From: an uncultured Synechococcaceae cyanobacterium
Lineage (GTDB): Bacteria; Cyanobacteriota; Cyanobacteriia; PCC-6307; Cyanobiaceae
Assembly: GCA_902574955.1 (NCBI GenBank)
Contig: CACGPQ010000005.1
Coordinates: 1 to 55,631, forward strand
DNA length: 55,631 bases
Direction: 5' to 3'
In this document: piece by piece, positions 1 through 6,863 of the stretch
Layout: each line of letters starts with the position of its first letter
How positions within the stretch are numbered: the stretch's first letter is position 1
Position numbers and translations under genes: made by a program
Notes under the pieces: generated by a model
Seen by the model: only the letters and a program-made list of their open reading frames with translations
Told to the model about the DNA's origin: nothing
Databases searched by the model: none

Positions 1-69
1 AAAGCACTTTTCTGGCGTAGGAAGAGAATAATTGTGGAATTTTTCTACAAAATTGTCAATTAATTTCAT
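1..69 (-). CDS. Start of an unrecognised gene, cut by the window edge
   Basis: On the minus strand an ATG at 69-67 opens a frame that stays open to the window edge (23 codons, beginning MKLIDNFVEKFHNY). It overlaps the last codons of the shifted DUF2834 frame by about 14 bases, an arrangement common in this compact genome. The fragment is too short to name a family. It could be a chance opening, because the codons are few, but the amino acid mix is protein-like. Confidence 0.4.
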   Translation of the reverse strand, partial: MKLIDNFVEKFHNYSLPTPEKCF

Positions 70-426
70 TTGGTTCTTTATTAGTTTTTAGTTCACGAAT
101 AAACATAAATGCCCCAAATGAAAAAGCAAGCGAAATAATAAATGTTAGCAGGAAATAAATACCCCACAAACGTAATTTTAGTCTCCTCCCTTCAGCAGAT
201 AAAAAACAAAAATAGCTATGAGAAGAACCGCTGTATCAGCGGATATAAAACCTGATGTAGGTGTTATCCATGCATCATCAAAAAAGGCGTTTTCTATATC
301 TATCGCTGACCCTTGAATGTTTCTATTTCTTACCAAATTAATAAACTGATTAATAAAATAAAATGGCCAAATTATTCCTGCTAAAGCAGTAGTTCCGTAA
401 ATGGCAAGCCTGATCTTAGACCACAT
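56..426 (-). pseudogene. DUF2834-type small membrane protein, split by a one-base frameshift
   Basis: The minus-strand frame starts at 426 and gives 82 residues with two hydrophobic segments (around residues 8-30 and 63-78), ending in LLKGGD and a stop at 178-180. Reading on in the next frame gives RRLKLRLWGIYFLLTFIIS, then a third hydrophobic segment and a charged tail, stopping at 56-58. Joined, this makes about 122 residues with the layout I recall for DUF2834: three to four membrane spans, with an E-G-R-R-L-like turn before the last. Restoring one base between 192 and 193 changes LLKGGD-stop to LLEGRRLKLRL, which joins the two parts cleanly. The function of DUF2834 is unknown. This may be a true mutation or a sequencing error. 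Confidence 0.7.
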
Positions 427-498
427 AGTTTTTAATATTTATAGCTAATGTTGACGTCTTTTTGATGTATAAAATAGTATCTATTTTTAAGAAAAATT

Positions 499-535
499 TA
501 CATAATGCATATTTAGAAAAATAATGCATTATGTA
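499..535. repeat. Perfect 12-bp inverted repeat with 13-base spacer
   Basis: TACATAATGCAT at 499-510 is matched by its exact reverse complement ATGCATTATGTA at 524-535. It lies in the 561-base gap between the DUF2834 gene (minus) and tenA (plus), about 75 bases upstream of the DUF2834 start. No T-run follows on either strand, so it is not a typical intrinsic terminator. It could be an operator or a transcript hairpin. Confidence 0.6.
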
Positions 536-641
536 TTTGCAAATTTACTCTGTTATTGATCATTATTTTCTGCTTTTGGGTTTAATTAATCACATCTTGA
601 TTTTTCCTAATCAGCTATAAATAATTAAAGATCAAATTACT

Positions 642-752
642 ATGTCTCAATATCTTTATGTTGATTTTATTTTAAGTTTTGTTGTGGTTTGTTTATACAT
701 TTTAGGTTTAAAAAAAGTTTTATTTAATGACCCCAAAAATTATCAGGATTAA
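642..752 (+). CDS. Possible 36-residue single-span membrane peptide
   Basis: An ATG at 642 opens 36 codons ending at TAA 750-752. The peptide (MSQYLYVDFILSFVVVCLYI, then LGLKKVLFNDPKNYQD) is one hydrophobic span followed by a short, basic-then-polar tail. That layout is common among the tiny membrane proteins of marine picocyanobacteria. No clear ribosome binding site is visible. The flanking 427-641 and 753-987 hold only AT-rich DNA and the inverted repeat. In such AT-rich DNA a random hydrophobic ORF is possible. Confidence 0.4.
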   Translation: MSQYLYVDFILSFVVVCLYILGLKKVLFNDPKNYQD

Positions 753-987
753 AATAAAATGGATAAAAAAATAATGCCAATTGATATTGGAATTTAATAA
801 ATTTCCATTTTCAAGTCTTGAGGATTAATACCAGACAAAATTCCCTATGATTCTAAAGAGATCTTATTGCGAAGTAAAATGGGAATTTTTTGAAAACCCC
901 TCTTAATTTGACTAATTTTAAACTAAATAATTTCTTAGGTATTAAGATTTAAGAAAGAAAAATTTTTAAACTTTTTAAGAAATATCT

Positions 988-1611
988 ATGTCAATTACAA
1001 AACAACTTTGGGAGGATAATTATGAGATTGCTTTACTAAGTTTAAATACAAAATTTGTTCAAGGTTTAAAGAATGGAATTCTCCCTAAAAATATATTTCA
1101 AGAATATTTAGCTCAAGATTATTTCTTTTTAGAGACTTTTGCTAAGGCTTATGGTCTTGCTGTTTCCAAATCAAAAGATAAGTACTCAATAAGGAAGTTA
1201 AGTGAACTGTTAATGGGAGTTTCAGAGGAATTAATACTTCATGAAACGTATGCAAAAGAATGGGATATTGATTTGACTAACAACTATATAAAAAAAGCTA
1301 CTAAAAATTATACAGATTTTCTTAATGATACTTCCAAGAGACTTAGCTCCGTTGAAATAATGTTTGCAATGACTCCATGTATGCGACTTTATTCTTGGAT
1401 AGGAAAAAGTTTGTATAAGGAGGATTTTGACATTAAATATAAAGAATGGATAATTACTTATTCTGATGAGAGCTTTGAAAAGCTAGCAGATTCACTTGAA
1501 AATCTTATTGAGACTAATAAAGAAACATATGACATTAATCAGGCCAAATATTTATACAGGAGAGCTATGGAATTGGAGTTAGATTTTTTTAATGCATATT
1601 CAGATTTCTGA
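988..1611 (+). CDS. tenA: TenA-family aminopyrimidine aminohydrolase (thiaminase II)
   Basis: This 207-residue, all-helical heme-oxygenase-fold protein belongs to the TenA family. TenA hydrolyses aminopyrimidine breakdown products of thiamine to HMP for reuse in thiamine pyrophosphate synthesis, in the cytosol. Family catalytic positions are visible: Asp44 in QDYFFLE, the nucleophilic Cys131 in TPCMRLYSWIG and a C-terminal Glu around 197 in MELELDFF. These point to the cysteine-type subfamily. The ATG at 988 gives the usual family length. thiD follows 49 bases downstream on the same strand, so the pair likely forms an HMP salvage unit. No TPP-riboswitch-like motif was seen in the 235 bases upstream. 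Confidence 0.88.
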   Translation: MSITKQLWEDNYEIALLSLNTKFVQGLKNGILPKNIFQEYLAQDYFFLETFAKAYGLAVSKSKDKYSIRKLSELLMGVSEELILHETYAKEWDIDLTNNYIKKATKNYTDFLNDTSKRLSSVEIMFAMTPCMRLYSWIGKSLYKEDFDIKYKEWIITYSDESFEKLADSLENLIETNKETYDINQAKYLYRRAMELELDFFNAYSDF

Positions 1612-1660
1612 TTTAAATTAAAATTTATTTATAGTACTTTCAAAAACGAGTTAATAAATT

Positions 1661-2440
1661 ATGTATTCTAAAATTGCACTTTCAATAGGCGGTAGTGACT
1701 CCGGGGGTGGAGCAGGCATCCAGGCTGACTTGAGAACTTTCATGGCCCTTAAAGTACATGGATGTTCTGTTATTACATGTATTACCGCACAAAATAGTAT
1801 AGAGGTTACATGCGTTCAACCAGTAGAGAAGAATACTTTTTTAAATCAGTTAGATACTTTATTTGCTGATTTTGGTATTGATGCCTTAAAAACTGGAATG
1901 TTATTAAATGAGACGATAATTAATGATACTGCTTCAAAATTAAATACATACAAAATAACCAAAATTATTGACCCAGTAATGGTTACAAGAACTGGTTCTA
2001 AATTACTGGAAGATTCTGCGATTAATGCTTATAAAAAACTTCTATTGCCAGTTGCAGATTTGGTAACTCCAAATATTTATGAAGCAAATCTACTTTCTGG
2101 TTTAGAAATAAGGAGTGAAGAAGATATCGAAAATTCTGCAAGAAATATTATTGGTCTTGGAGCTAAAGCGGTACTTATAAAAGGTGGCGGTTTAATAGAT
2201 ATGAAAGGGAAGGATTTTTTTCTTGACATAAATGGTAGAAAAGAGTGGCTATTTAATAATTTTATAAATACAGAAAATACCCATGGTAGCGGTTGCACTT
2301 TGAGTGCTGCTATTTGTGGTTACAAGGCTTTAGGTTTTGATTTATTTGATTCCATTAAAAAAGCGAAATTATTTGTTGAGAAATCTTTAGAAAATTCTTA
2401 CAAAATAGGATCTGGCCCTGGTCCCTTAGGTCATCATTAA
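1661..2440 (+). CDS. thiD: Hydroxymethylpyrimidine/phosphomethylpyrimidine kinase ThiD
   Basis: This 259-residue ribokinase-fold enzyme phosphorylates HMP to HMP-P and then HMP-PP, the pyrimidine half of thiamine. The N-terminal substrate loop [14 protein letters not shown] lies at residues 10-23, and the C-terminal anion-hole and catalytic region [11 protein letters not shown] lies at 207-217, with the conserved Cys212. The length is normal for the stand-alone enzyme, with no TenA fusion. It follows tenA on the same strand; TenA product (HMP) is its direct substrate. The start ATG at 1661 matches the family N-terminus. Its 3' neighbour is convergent. Confidence 0.95.
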   Translation: MYSKIALSIGGSDSGGGAGIQADLRTFMALKVHGCSVITCITAQNSIEVTCVQPVEKNTFLNQLDTLFADFGIDALKTGMLLNETIINDTASKLNTYKITKIIDPVMVTRTGSKLLEDSAINAYKKLLLPVADLVTPNIYEANLLSGLEIRSEEDIENSARNIIGLGAKAVLIKGGGLIDMKGKDFFLDINGRKEWLFNNFINTENTHGSGCTLSAAICGYKALGFDLFDSIKKAKLFVEKSLENSYKIGSGPGPLGHH

Positions 2441-2458
2441 TTATTTATAGAAGTGGAG

Positions 2459-2644
2459 TTAGAACCACCATTTTCTGTAGGGCTTTTTTAAAAATAAGAT
2501 TTCTTCAGTCTCCCATCCTCCCTCTAACCACTCAAGATGCTCAAGTAATAAAGACTCACTTTCCCTTTTGCTTAATTGCCCAATTCTATTAGCAATACCA
2601 TCGAACCTTACTTTCATCAATTCCTCAATCTTGATGTTATTCAT
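2459..2644 (-). CDS. Conserved-looking 61-residue hypothetical protein
   Basis: Small soluble protein, MNNIKIEELMKVRFDGIANR at the start, rich in Glu, Leu and Arg with a Trp-rich end (EHLEWLEGGWETEE, KWWF). It looks like two amphipathic helices. No signal peptide or membrane span is visible. It is convergent with thiD, 18 bases from its stop. The family is not named here; it resembles the many short picocyanobacterial proteins of unknown role. Confidence 0.6.
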   Translation of the reverse strand: MNNIKIEELMKVRFDGIANRIGQLSKRESESLLLEHLEWLEGGWETEEILFLKKPYRKWWF

Positions 2645-2826
2645 AGGTTAAATAATAAATTTTTTCTACTCTTACTTGTATACATTTTCTTGTCAACGAT
2701 TTAATTTTATTTGTTTACTATCAGTTGTTAAATATGTATTAAAGACAACTTTTTAAAATAGATAGTAATTAAGACTTATTCACATAGATTAAATTAAAGA
2801 CTAATTTATATAAAAATACTCTAACT

Positions 2827-2970
2827 ATGAATAAAGAAGAAACATCAAAGCAAAAAACTATTTTAAATGTAGGTTACTGTGAAACGACCTCTGAATGGCT
2901 CAATAGAATCATTACTGAACTGGCAGATGAAAATAAAAATTTTGTAGATTTGTCAGTTATTTGTGCTTAA
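2827..2970 (+). CDS. 47-residue hypothetical protein
   Basis: ATG at 2827 opens 47 codons to TAA 2968-2970: a polar, lysine-rich start (MNKEETSKQKTILNVGYCET), then SEWLNRIITELADENKNFVD and LSVICA. The mix of charged and hydrophobic residues suggests a folded or helix-forming peptide rather than random reading. Two cysteines are present (residues 18 and 46). The family is unrecognised. It stands alone between the 61-residue minus-strand gene and the cupin gene. Confidence 0.5.
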   Translation: MNKEETSKQKTILNVGYCETTSEWLNRIITELADENKNFVDLSVICA

Positions 2971-3052
2971 TTTTTTATAAAGTATAGTTTATTTTGATTT
3001 ATTTTCAGTTAGGACTTAAGTATAAGGGAAATTTTAAAGATATTTTTGTGAT

Positions 3053-3520
3053 GTGAATCCTAATAAAAAAAACATAGAAATAATTAAACAATTCAATTTA
3101 TCTCCTCATCCTGAGGGTGGATGGTTTAGAGAGATAGTAAGGAGTGAGAATTCTCTAATAAGGGAAGATGGCCAAAGTAGAAACTTTATTACGGGAATTT
3201 ATTATCTTTTGGAAAGAGATGCAAAAAGTGCTTGGCACAGAGTAAAAAATGCTGATGAAATTTGGATTTATCTAAGGGGCGATCCTCTGAATTTATGGTG
3301 CCTAGATAATGATAATAAGTTAATAAGAAATTTAATTTTAGATTCCAATAATCCAGTAGAAATGATCCCATCTGGATATTGGCAAGCTGCAAAAAGTACA
3401 GGCGAATTTACTTTAGTGAGTTGTTGTGTTGGCCCGGGCTTTGATTTTAAGGATTTTGAATTACTAAGAAATACAAATCATACTTCTAGATTGGATAAAG
3501 CAATTAATGAGCTTATTTGA
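3053..3520 (+). CDS. DUF985 cupin-fold protein
   Basis: This 155-residue single-domain cupin has the DUF985 signature: LSPHPEGGWFREI near the N-terminus, then TGIYYLL, SAWHRV and DEIWIYLRGDPL, which form the beta strands of a jelly-roll. Family structures show a small-molecule or sugar-nucleotide-like pocket, but no reaction is assigned. Translation must start at GTG 3053, because the ATG two bases upstream is followed at once by a stop. It stands alone on the plus strand, with no operon partner visible. Confidence 0.8.
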   Translation: MNPNKKNIEIIKQFNLSPHPEGGWFREIVRSENSLIREDGQSRNFITGIYYLLERDAKSAWHRVKNADEIWIYLRGDPLNLWCLDNDNKLIRNLILDSNNPVEMIPSGYWQAAKSTGEFTLVSCCVGPGFDFKDFELLRNTNHTSRLDKAINELI

Positions 3521-3590
3521 GACATTTTTTTGTTTATGTTTTTGAGATTATCCTTTAGATTTATAAGGCTACTCAATCAATCTATATTTA

Positions 3591-3968
3591 ATGAATCAAA
3601 ATTCTGTCAAAACAATTGGTATTAATGATGAACCAAGAAAAGATTCATACTTAGTATATGTAAATCAGGCTGATGGATTAAAAGGCATCCTTAATAGGGA
3701 TTTTGATGAATGGTCGAATTTTGATAGTTGGGAAAGCATTTCAGTTCAGCAATGGATTTTTTCTAGAGCTTTAGAGGTTTTCAGAGGTAAGAAAATTGAT
3801 ATTAAATGCGACTGTTGTGAACATAATGATTTAATCCCAACTGATTTTGAGAGTATTAAAAAAGAAAAATGTTTTGGTAAAAAAAGTGCTTACATGATTG
3901 AAAAAGTTGTAGATGAAATTGTATTAGCTAAGGCAAGAAGAGAAAGTGATGGAACATATTCTGCGTAA
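3591..3968 (+). CDS. 125-residue hypothetical protein with a Cys cluster
   Basis: Soluble protein of unknown family. Its middle holds a compact cysteine/histidine group (CDCCEH at about residues 75-80) that could bind a metal, followed by a lysine-rich region and a helical C-terminus (KVVDEIVLAKARRESDG). The start ATG at 3591 begins MNQNSVKTIGINDEP. No signal peptide or membrane segment is seen. The gene is preceded by an AT-rich gap and followed by a convergent 62-residue gene. I do not recognise its function. Confidence 0.65.
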   Translation: MNQNSVKTIGINDEPRKDSYLVYVNQADGLKGILNRDFDEWSNFDSWESISVQQWIFSRALEVFRGKKIDIKCDCCEHNDLIPTDFESIKKEKCFGKKSAYMIEKVVDEIVLAKARRESDGTYSA

Positions 3969-4004
3969 GATTCATAAATATTATTGGAGTGAAAAATCTT
4001 TTAT

Positions 4005-4193
4005 TTACCAGTGAAAATTATCAGAAGAACCAATCGTTAAATTTCTAGTGGACATCTTATGGAACTTAAAGTGTACCGAATCACTGAACTCCTTTTCATC
4101 TGAGTAATTCAAAAGATCCACTGGGTCGATGTTTTCATCGAACCATGCATCATATTCAATATGGTTTGGTTCAGCAAAATAACTCATATACAA
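4005..4193 (-). CDS. 62-residue acidic hypothetical protein
   Basis: Minus-strand ORF beginning MYMSYFAEPNHIEYDAWFDE and ending in STRNLTIGSSDNFHW. It is acidic and aromatic-rich, with no membrane segment. An alternative start is the Met at residue 3. The family is unrecognised. It is convergent with the 125-residue gene on the plus strand. The amino acid mix favours a real small gene over chance. Confidence 0.5.
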   Translation of the reverse strand: MYMSYFAEPNHIEYDAWFDENIDPVDLLNYSDEKEFSDSVHFKFHKMSTRNLTIGSSDNFHW

Positions 4194-4327
4194 TTAATAG
4201 CTTTCAAAAAACATATAAACGGTACATGCGATACCAAATTAAAATTCTTCATTTTTAGATAATCCATATTTTTAACTTGTTTATAAAGATTAGTTGCTAA
4301 AAAGATAGGAGAAATATCTATAAATTA

Positions 4328-4682
4328 ATGTCTCTAGATACAACAATGGTTTCTATCCATCCCCATTTCACAAGCAAGGATGGGAAGATAGACCAATGCA
4401 TAGCTCTTTTAGAAGAAATTTTGGTACTAACAAAAGCTAAATGAACCTGACTGCCTTTTTTTTAATATCACTAGATGCGGTTCAGATAAGGCTTATGTAA
4501 GAGAGGCATATAAAGATGGTGCCGCCGCTTTATTTCATCTCAAAAATATGGGACATATGATTCCCAAGTTTTTTGAAGTGTCAGATATTACTGTGCAGGT
4601 CCAAGGCCCTGCCAAGGAGATTGAACCCTTGAAGGGAATACTGCCAGACGCTGATTTCTATGAAGCAATATCTGGATTCTGA
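4328..4682 (+). pseudogene. Small dimeric alpha/beta-barrel (ABM-like) gene broken by a frameshift
   Basis: The first frame runs from ATG 4328 (MSLDTTMVSIHPHF...LLEEILVLTKAK) to a stop at 4442-4444. The rest continues one frame over (EPDCLFFNITRCGSDKAYVR onward, then HLKNMGHMIPKFFEVSDI) to TGA 4680-4682. The total is 355 bases, a multiple of three plus one, so one extra base near 4436-4443 explains the break. Reading GCT-AAT-GAA there gives a smooth LTKANEPDCLFF join. The restored protein of about 117 residues looks like an antibiotic-biosynthesis-monooxygenase-type barrel: EPD near the second strand, and HL..MGHM near the last helix. A strong terminator follows. Real decay and sequencing error cannot be told apart here. 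Confidence 0.75.
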
Positions 4683-4713
4683 TTTAGATTATATATATTT
4701 AGAGTCGATCGCT

Positions 4714-4735
4714 GGGGGCTTTTAGCCCCCTTTTT
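4714..4735 (+). terminator. Intrinsic terminator
   Basis: GGGGGCT at 4714-4720, loop TTT, AGCCCCC at 4724-4730, then five T. This is a GC-rich stem in very AT-rich DNA. It sits 32 bases past the stop of the broken barrel gene, which suggests that this gene is or was transcribed on its own. Confidence 0.9.
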
Positions 4736-4811
4736 ATTTAGGAATTCAAAATAATTAATCTTACCTTTACTTATATCAAGTAACTTAATTATCAGCTCAA
4801 ATATTATTTTT

Positions 4812-5159
4812 ATGGCATCAACTTTTTATATTGTTCATCACGAATTTAAGGCAGGAAAAGCTGAAAAATGGTGGGAAACAGCTTATGCTGCAATGACACC
4901 AGGTGGTGGATGGGATGATGCGGTGGCAGCTAATAAAGAAAAAGGATTTTTTAACCATTCTGCAAATGCCGTAACTAAAACTGGTCCTGTGTATTGTTTT
5001 TGGGAAGTAAAAGAGGGTATTTCAGCTGAGGAGTTTCAGGAGTTCATAGACGGTCCCACAGGTCCAGGTTTCGGACAAGATGCACTGATGAATATCTGTA
5101 AACCAATTGACATATCATTAATGAATGGACAAACACCTTATCCTCCAGTTTTTTCTTGA
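4812..5159 (+). CDS. 115-residue hypothetical protein, probable dimeric alpha/beta-barrel fold
   Basis: Small soluble protein starting MASTFYIVHHEFKAGKAEKW. The pattern is a first strand with His-His, a helix with WWETAYAAM, a glycine-rich loop (TPGGGWDD), a second pair of strands (GPVYCFWEVKEG), a helix and a final strand, which resembles a ferredoxin-like barrel subunit. No family is named with certainty. It lies between two intrinsic terminators, so it is probably a single-gene transcript. It neighbours other small barrel-like genes (4328, 5206, 6323), which hints at a local expansion. Confidence 0.75.
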   Translation: MASTFYIVHHEFKAGKAEKWWETAYAAMTPGGGWDDAVAANKEKGFFNHSANAVTKTGPVYCFWEVKEGISAEEFQEFIDGPTGPGFGQDALMNICKPIDISLMNGQTPYPPVFS

Positions 5160-5181
5160 TTATTGACAGTCTATCTAGAAT

Positions 5182-5205
5182 AGGGAGCAACTAGCTCCTT
5201 TTTTT
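5182..5205 (+). terminator. Intrinsic terminator touching the next start codon
   Basis: Stem GGAGC at 5184-5188 and GCTCC at 5194-5198, loop AACTA, then seven T at 5199-5205. The next gene's ATG is at 5206, so the T-run is also its immediate upstream sequence and no Shine-Dalgarno fits. The structure can end the 4812 transcript, and may also act as an attenuator for the gene below. Confidence 0.8.
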
Positions 5206-5484
5206 ATGTCTCTTGAAACTACCGTTTTCATATTCAAAATTAGCGTCCCTTTTGAAGAATGGGCTGCGGTTTATGACAGCGAAGAAAATATACAAATGAA
5301 CAAAGAGCGCGGAATTATTTGTTTATACAAAGGTGTAAAGAAAGATGATCCAACAAGTGTAATTCTTATTGAGCAGGGTGAAGAAGGCAAATCAATAGCT
5401 ATGTTTGAAGATCCAGCAGTGAAACCATTAATTGAGAGTGCCGGTCATATTTACGATTCAACAGTTATATCCAGTTATTTTTAA
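5206..5484 (+). CDS. DUF3764 family protein
   Basis: This 92-residue protein matches my memory of DUF3764, a small family of marine picocyanobacteria: METTVF-like start (MSLETTVFIFKISVPFEEW), the central GIICLYKGVKKDDPTSVILI, and a C-terminal HIYDSTVISSYF. The alternating strand and helix pattern fits a dimeric alpha/beta barrel. The function is unknown. The ATG sits directly against the T-run of the preceding terminator, leaving no room for a ribosome binding site outside the hairpin. The next gene's GTG directly abuts its stop codon, so the two are probably translated from one message. Confidence 0.8.
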   Translation: MSLETTVFIFKISVPFEEWAAVYDSEENIQMNKERGIICLYKGVKKDDPTSVILIEQGEEGKSIAMFEDPAVKPLIESAGHIYDSTVISSYF

Positions 5485-5988
5485 GTGAAAAGCTTAATTC
5501 TTCCTGCAATATTATTATTATTTCCTTTTTCTACTCAAGCTGGTTTTCCAGAAGGTGAGAATGGATATGATTTAAAAAAAATTGAAGAGTCTTTTAGATT
5601 ACCTTGTGATGAAATTGGAAATGATGATTGTATTGCACGAGCATTAGGAGTTGGTGCCTGTACCTGGATATTTGGAATAAACAAAGGTAAAGAAACTGCG
5701 GAAGCTTTAAAAATTTCAGATACTGTTTTAATTGCTCTTTTGAAAGGAAATAATCTTGATTTAAAATCAATGCTTGAAAAAGATGGATTAATTAAAACGA
5801 ATATAAAAAAAGAAGCTACTCATAGAATTAATTTCTGCAAAGAGGAAACAAAGAAAGCTATTCCAAAGTTAATTAAGAAATTACCAGGGGGTGTTGTATT
5901 GGATGAAGAGAGAATAGAAAATTTAACCAGAGTGTTTCCTCTACAGTATTTAAGTATGTTTGAGCGATTTAGCAAATATAAGCAATGA
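5485..5988 (+). CDS. Secreted or periplasmic 167-residue hypothetical protein
   Basis: A GTG at 5485 immediately follows the DUF3764 stop. The product starts with a classical signal peptide: Lys2, a hydrophobic core LILPAILLLFPF, and an STQA cleavage-type end near residue 19. The mature part has four spread cysteines (CDEIGNDDC, GACTW, NFCKEE), which could pair in the periplasm. The family is unrecognised. The cleavage site is inferred by eye. It overlaps the 49-residue gene downstream by four bases (ATGA), suggesting translational coupling in a three-gene unit. Confidence 0.7.
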   Translation: MKSLILPAILLLFPFSTQAGFPEGENGYDLKKIEESFRLPCDEIGNDDCIARALGVGACTWIFGINKGKETAEALKISDTVLIALLKGNNLDLKSMLEKDGLIKTNIKKEATHRINFCKEETKKAIPKLIKKLPGGVVLDEERIENLTRVFPLQYLSMFERFSKYKQ

Positions 5989-6134
5989 AACGTTTACTAT
6001 TGACTCCTATATTCAAACGTTTTAAAAAAAGTTCTTTTTTCTCCTCACTTAATCAGAATACTTGTCCTGTTTATGATGCTGAAGAAATAAAAAAACAAGA
6101 ACAAAAAGAAGCTATTAGAAAGTTATACCCATAA
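5985..6134 (+). CDS. 49-residue basic hypothetical protein
   Basis: ATG at 5985 overlaps the previous stop as ATGA and opens 49 codons to TAA 6132-6134. The product begins MKRLLLTPIFKRFKKSSFFS, a strongly basic amphipathic start, followed by NQNTCPVYDAEEIKKQEQKE, a helix-like charged tail. It may lie on the membrane surface. The family is unrecognised. The four-base overlap with the upstream gene supports it as a real third member of the 5206-6134 transcript. Confidence 0.55.
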   Translation: MKRLLLTPIFKRFKKSSFFSSLNQNTCPVYDAEEIKKQEQKEAIRKLYP

Positions 6135-6156
6135 AAAAAGGGCGATAGCTTCGCCC
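6133..6156 (-). terminator. Intrinsic terminator, best oriented for the minus strand
   Basis: Stem GGGCGA 6140-6145 and TCGCCC 6151-6156, loop TAGCT. A run of seven A lies on the low-coordinate side (6133-6139), which becomes a T-run for a minus-strand transcript. On the plus strand no T-run follows. It may also stop the 5206-6134 message weakly. Confidence 0.75.
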
Positions 6157-6190
6157 AGTCAAGACGCAGGATAATCCCCATCACCCAGCA
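6133..6190 (-). ncRNA. Candidate minus-strand small RNA
   Basis: Upstream of the minus-strand terminator lies a short segment (about 6157-6190) with far more G and C than its surroundings, containing TGCTGGGTGATGGGGAT on the minus strand. No minus-strand ORF feeds into this terminator. A terminator with a GC-rich stretch before it and no gene is the usual look of a small RNA. The 5' end is not defined. This is an inference from composition and structure only. Confidence 0.4.
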
Positions 6191-6301
6191 TTTATTAAAA
6201 TCTTATCACTACATATAGTGTTTGTAAGTAATAAAAATTTACTATTGGTGGAGTTGTTAGTTTCTAATTAATTTGTCATGATAGAGATCCCCATCACTCA
6301 G
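6174..6301. repeat. Two copies of a 15-base motif
   Basis: ATCCCCATCACCCAG at 6174-6188 and ATCCCCATCACTCAG at 6287-6301 differ at one base. Both are GC-rich for this genome and flank the gap before the barrel gene at 6323. The first lies in the candidate small RNA, the second in the leader of the barrel gene. Antisense pairing between the two transcripts would therefore be possible. Confidence 0.6.
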
Positions 6302-6322
6302 GCTCGCAAGAGTCTTTTTTTT

Positions 6323-6712
6323 ATGTCTAGTTTTGGATCAGATACTCCATTTATGCTTCTTGCAAAACTTAAAGTTAAGGAAAATAAGGTTGCAGAATAC
6401 TTAGAAATTGCAGATAAGACAGATAAAGCTGTTGAAGCTGACGAACCAGGAATGCTCCATCATACTTTTGATCAAGATCCTGATGATCCTCTTCGTTTCG
6501 TATGGTCAGAAGTTTATAAAAATGATGATGCATTACTAGCTCATTTAGCTAATCCAGCATTAAGTGTTTATCTTGAGGCTCATGCTGAACTAGGAACTGA
6601 TTTTTCTGTTGAATTTTACGGAAGTGTGGGAGATAAAGTTATTGAAGCCATGAATGGAACAGGAGTTCCATATAAGATCTTTAAAACAAAATTAGGATAT
6701 AGCAGAGTTTAA
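6323..6712 (+). CDS. ABM-domain (YgiN-like) putative monooxygenase
   Basis: From the ATG at 6323 the product is about 129 residues (MSSFGSDTPFMLLAKLKVKE...). It shows the antibiotic-biosynthesis-monooxygenase barrel pattern: FMLLAKLKVKENKVAEYLEI, a DEPGMLHHTF strand with the family's E-P-G, RFVWSEVYKND, ALLAHL and a final strand FSVEFYGSV. Related proteins oxidise quinols or act as heme/small-molecule enzymes, but no substrate can be assigned here. The frame is open up to an ATG at 6278, but that extension reads through the repeat motif and T-run, so the inner ATG is preferred. It is directly preceded by eight T. Confidence 0.75.
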   Translation: MSSFGSDTPFMLLAKLKVKENKVAEYLEIADKTDKAVEADEPGMLHHTFDQDPDDPLRFVWSEVYKNDDALLAHLANPALSVYLEAHAELGTDFSVEFYGSVGDKVIEAMNGTGVPYKIFKTKLGYSRV

Positions 6713-6740
6713 GGATAAGAGTATTAACTAATTAATTCGA

Positions 6741-6860
6741 CTAAATTATTAATAGGAATCTGAGTGCTAGAGGTAACCATAGACATAGAAGAAGCATTAG
6801 TAAAATAGTAATAGCATGGATATTTGGAATGTAATGCTCTTTTAAAATTTGTGTTTTCAT
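6741..6860 (-). CDS. Possible 39-residue membrane peptide
   Basis: Minus-strand ATG at 6860 opens 39 codons to TAG at 6743-6741: MKTQILKEHYIPNIHAITIL followed by LMLLLCLWLPLALRFLLII. A polar start then one long hydrophobic span. AGGCGAG lies about eight bases before the start and could serve as a ribosome binding site. It lies downstream of another tiny membrane ORF on the same strand, with four bases between. No family is recognised. Confidence 0.45.
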   Translation of the reverse strand: MKTQILKEHYIPNIHAITILLMLLLCLWLPLALRFLLII

Positions 6861-6863
6861 AAT

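Noticed and set aside
753-987. TPP riboswitch upstream of tenA
   Set aside because: The conserved CTGAGA-type core and the paired GC-rich arms were not found in the AT-rich leader.
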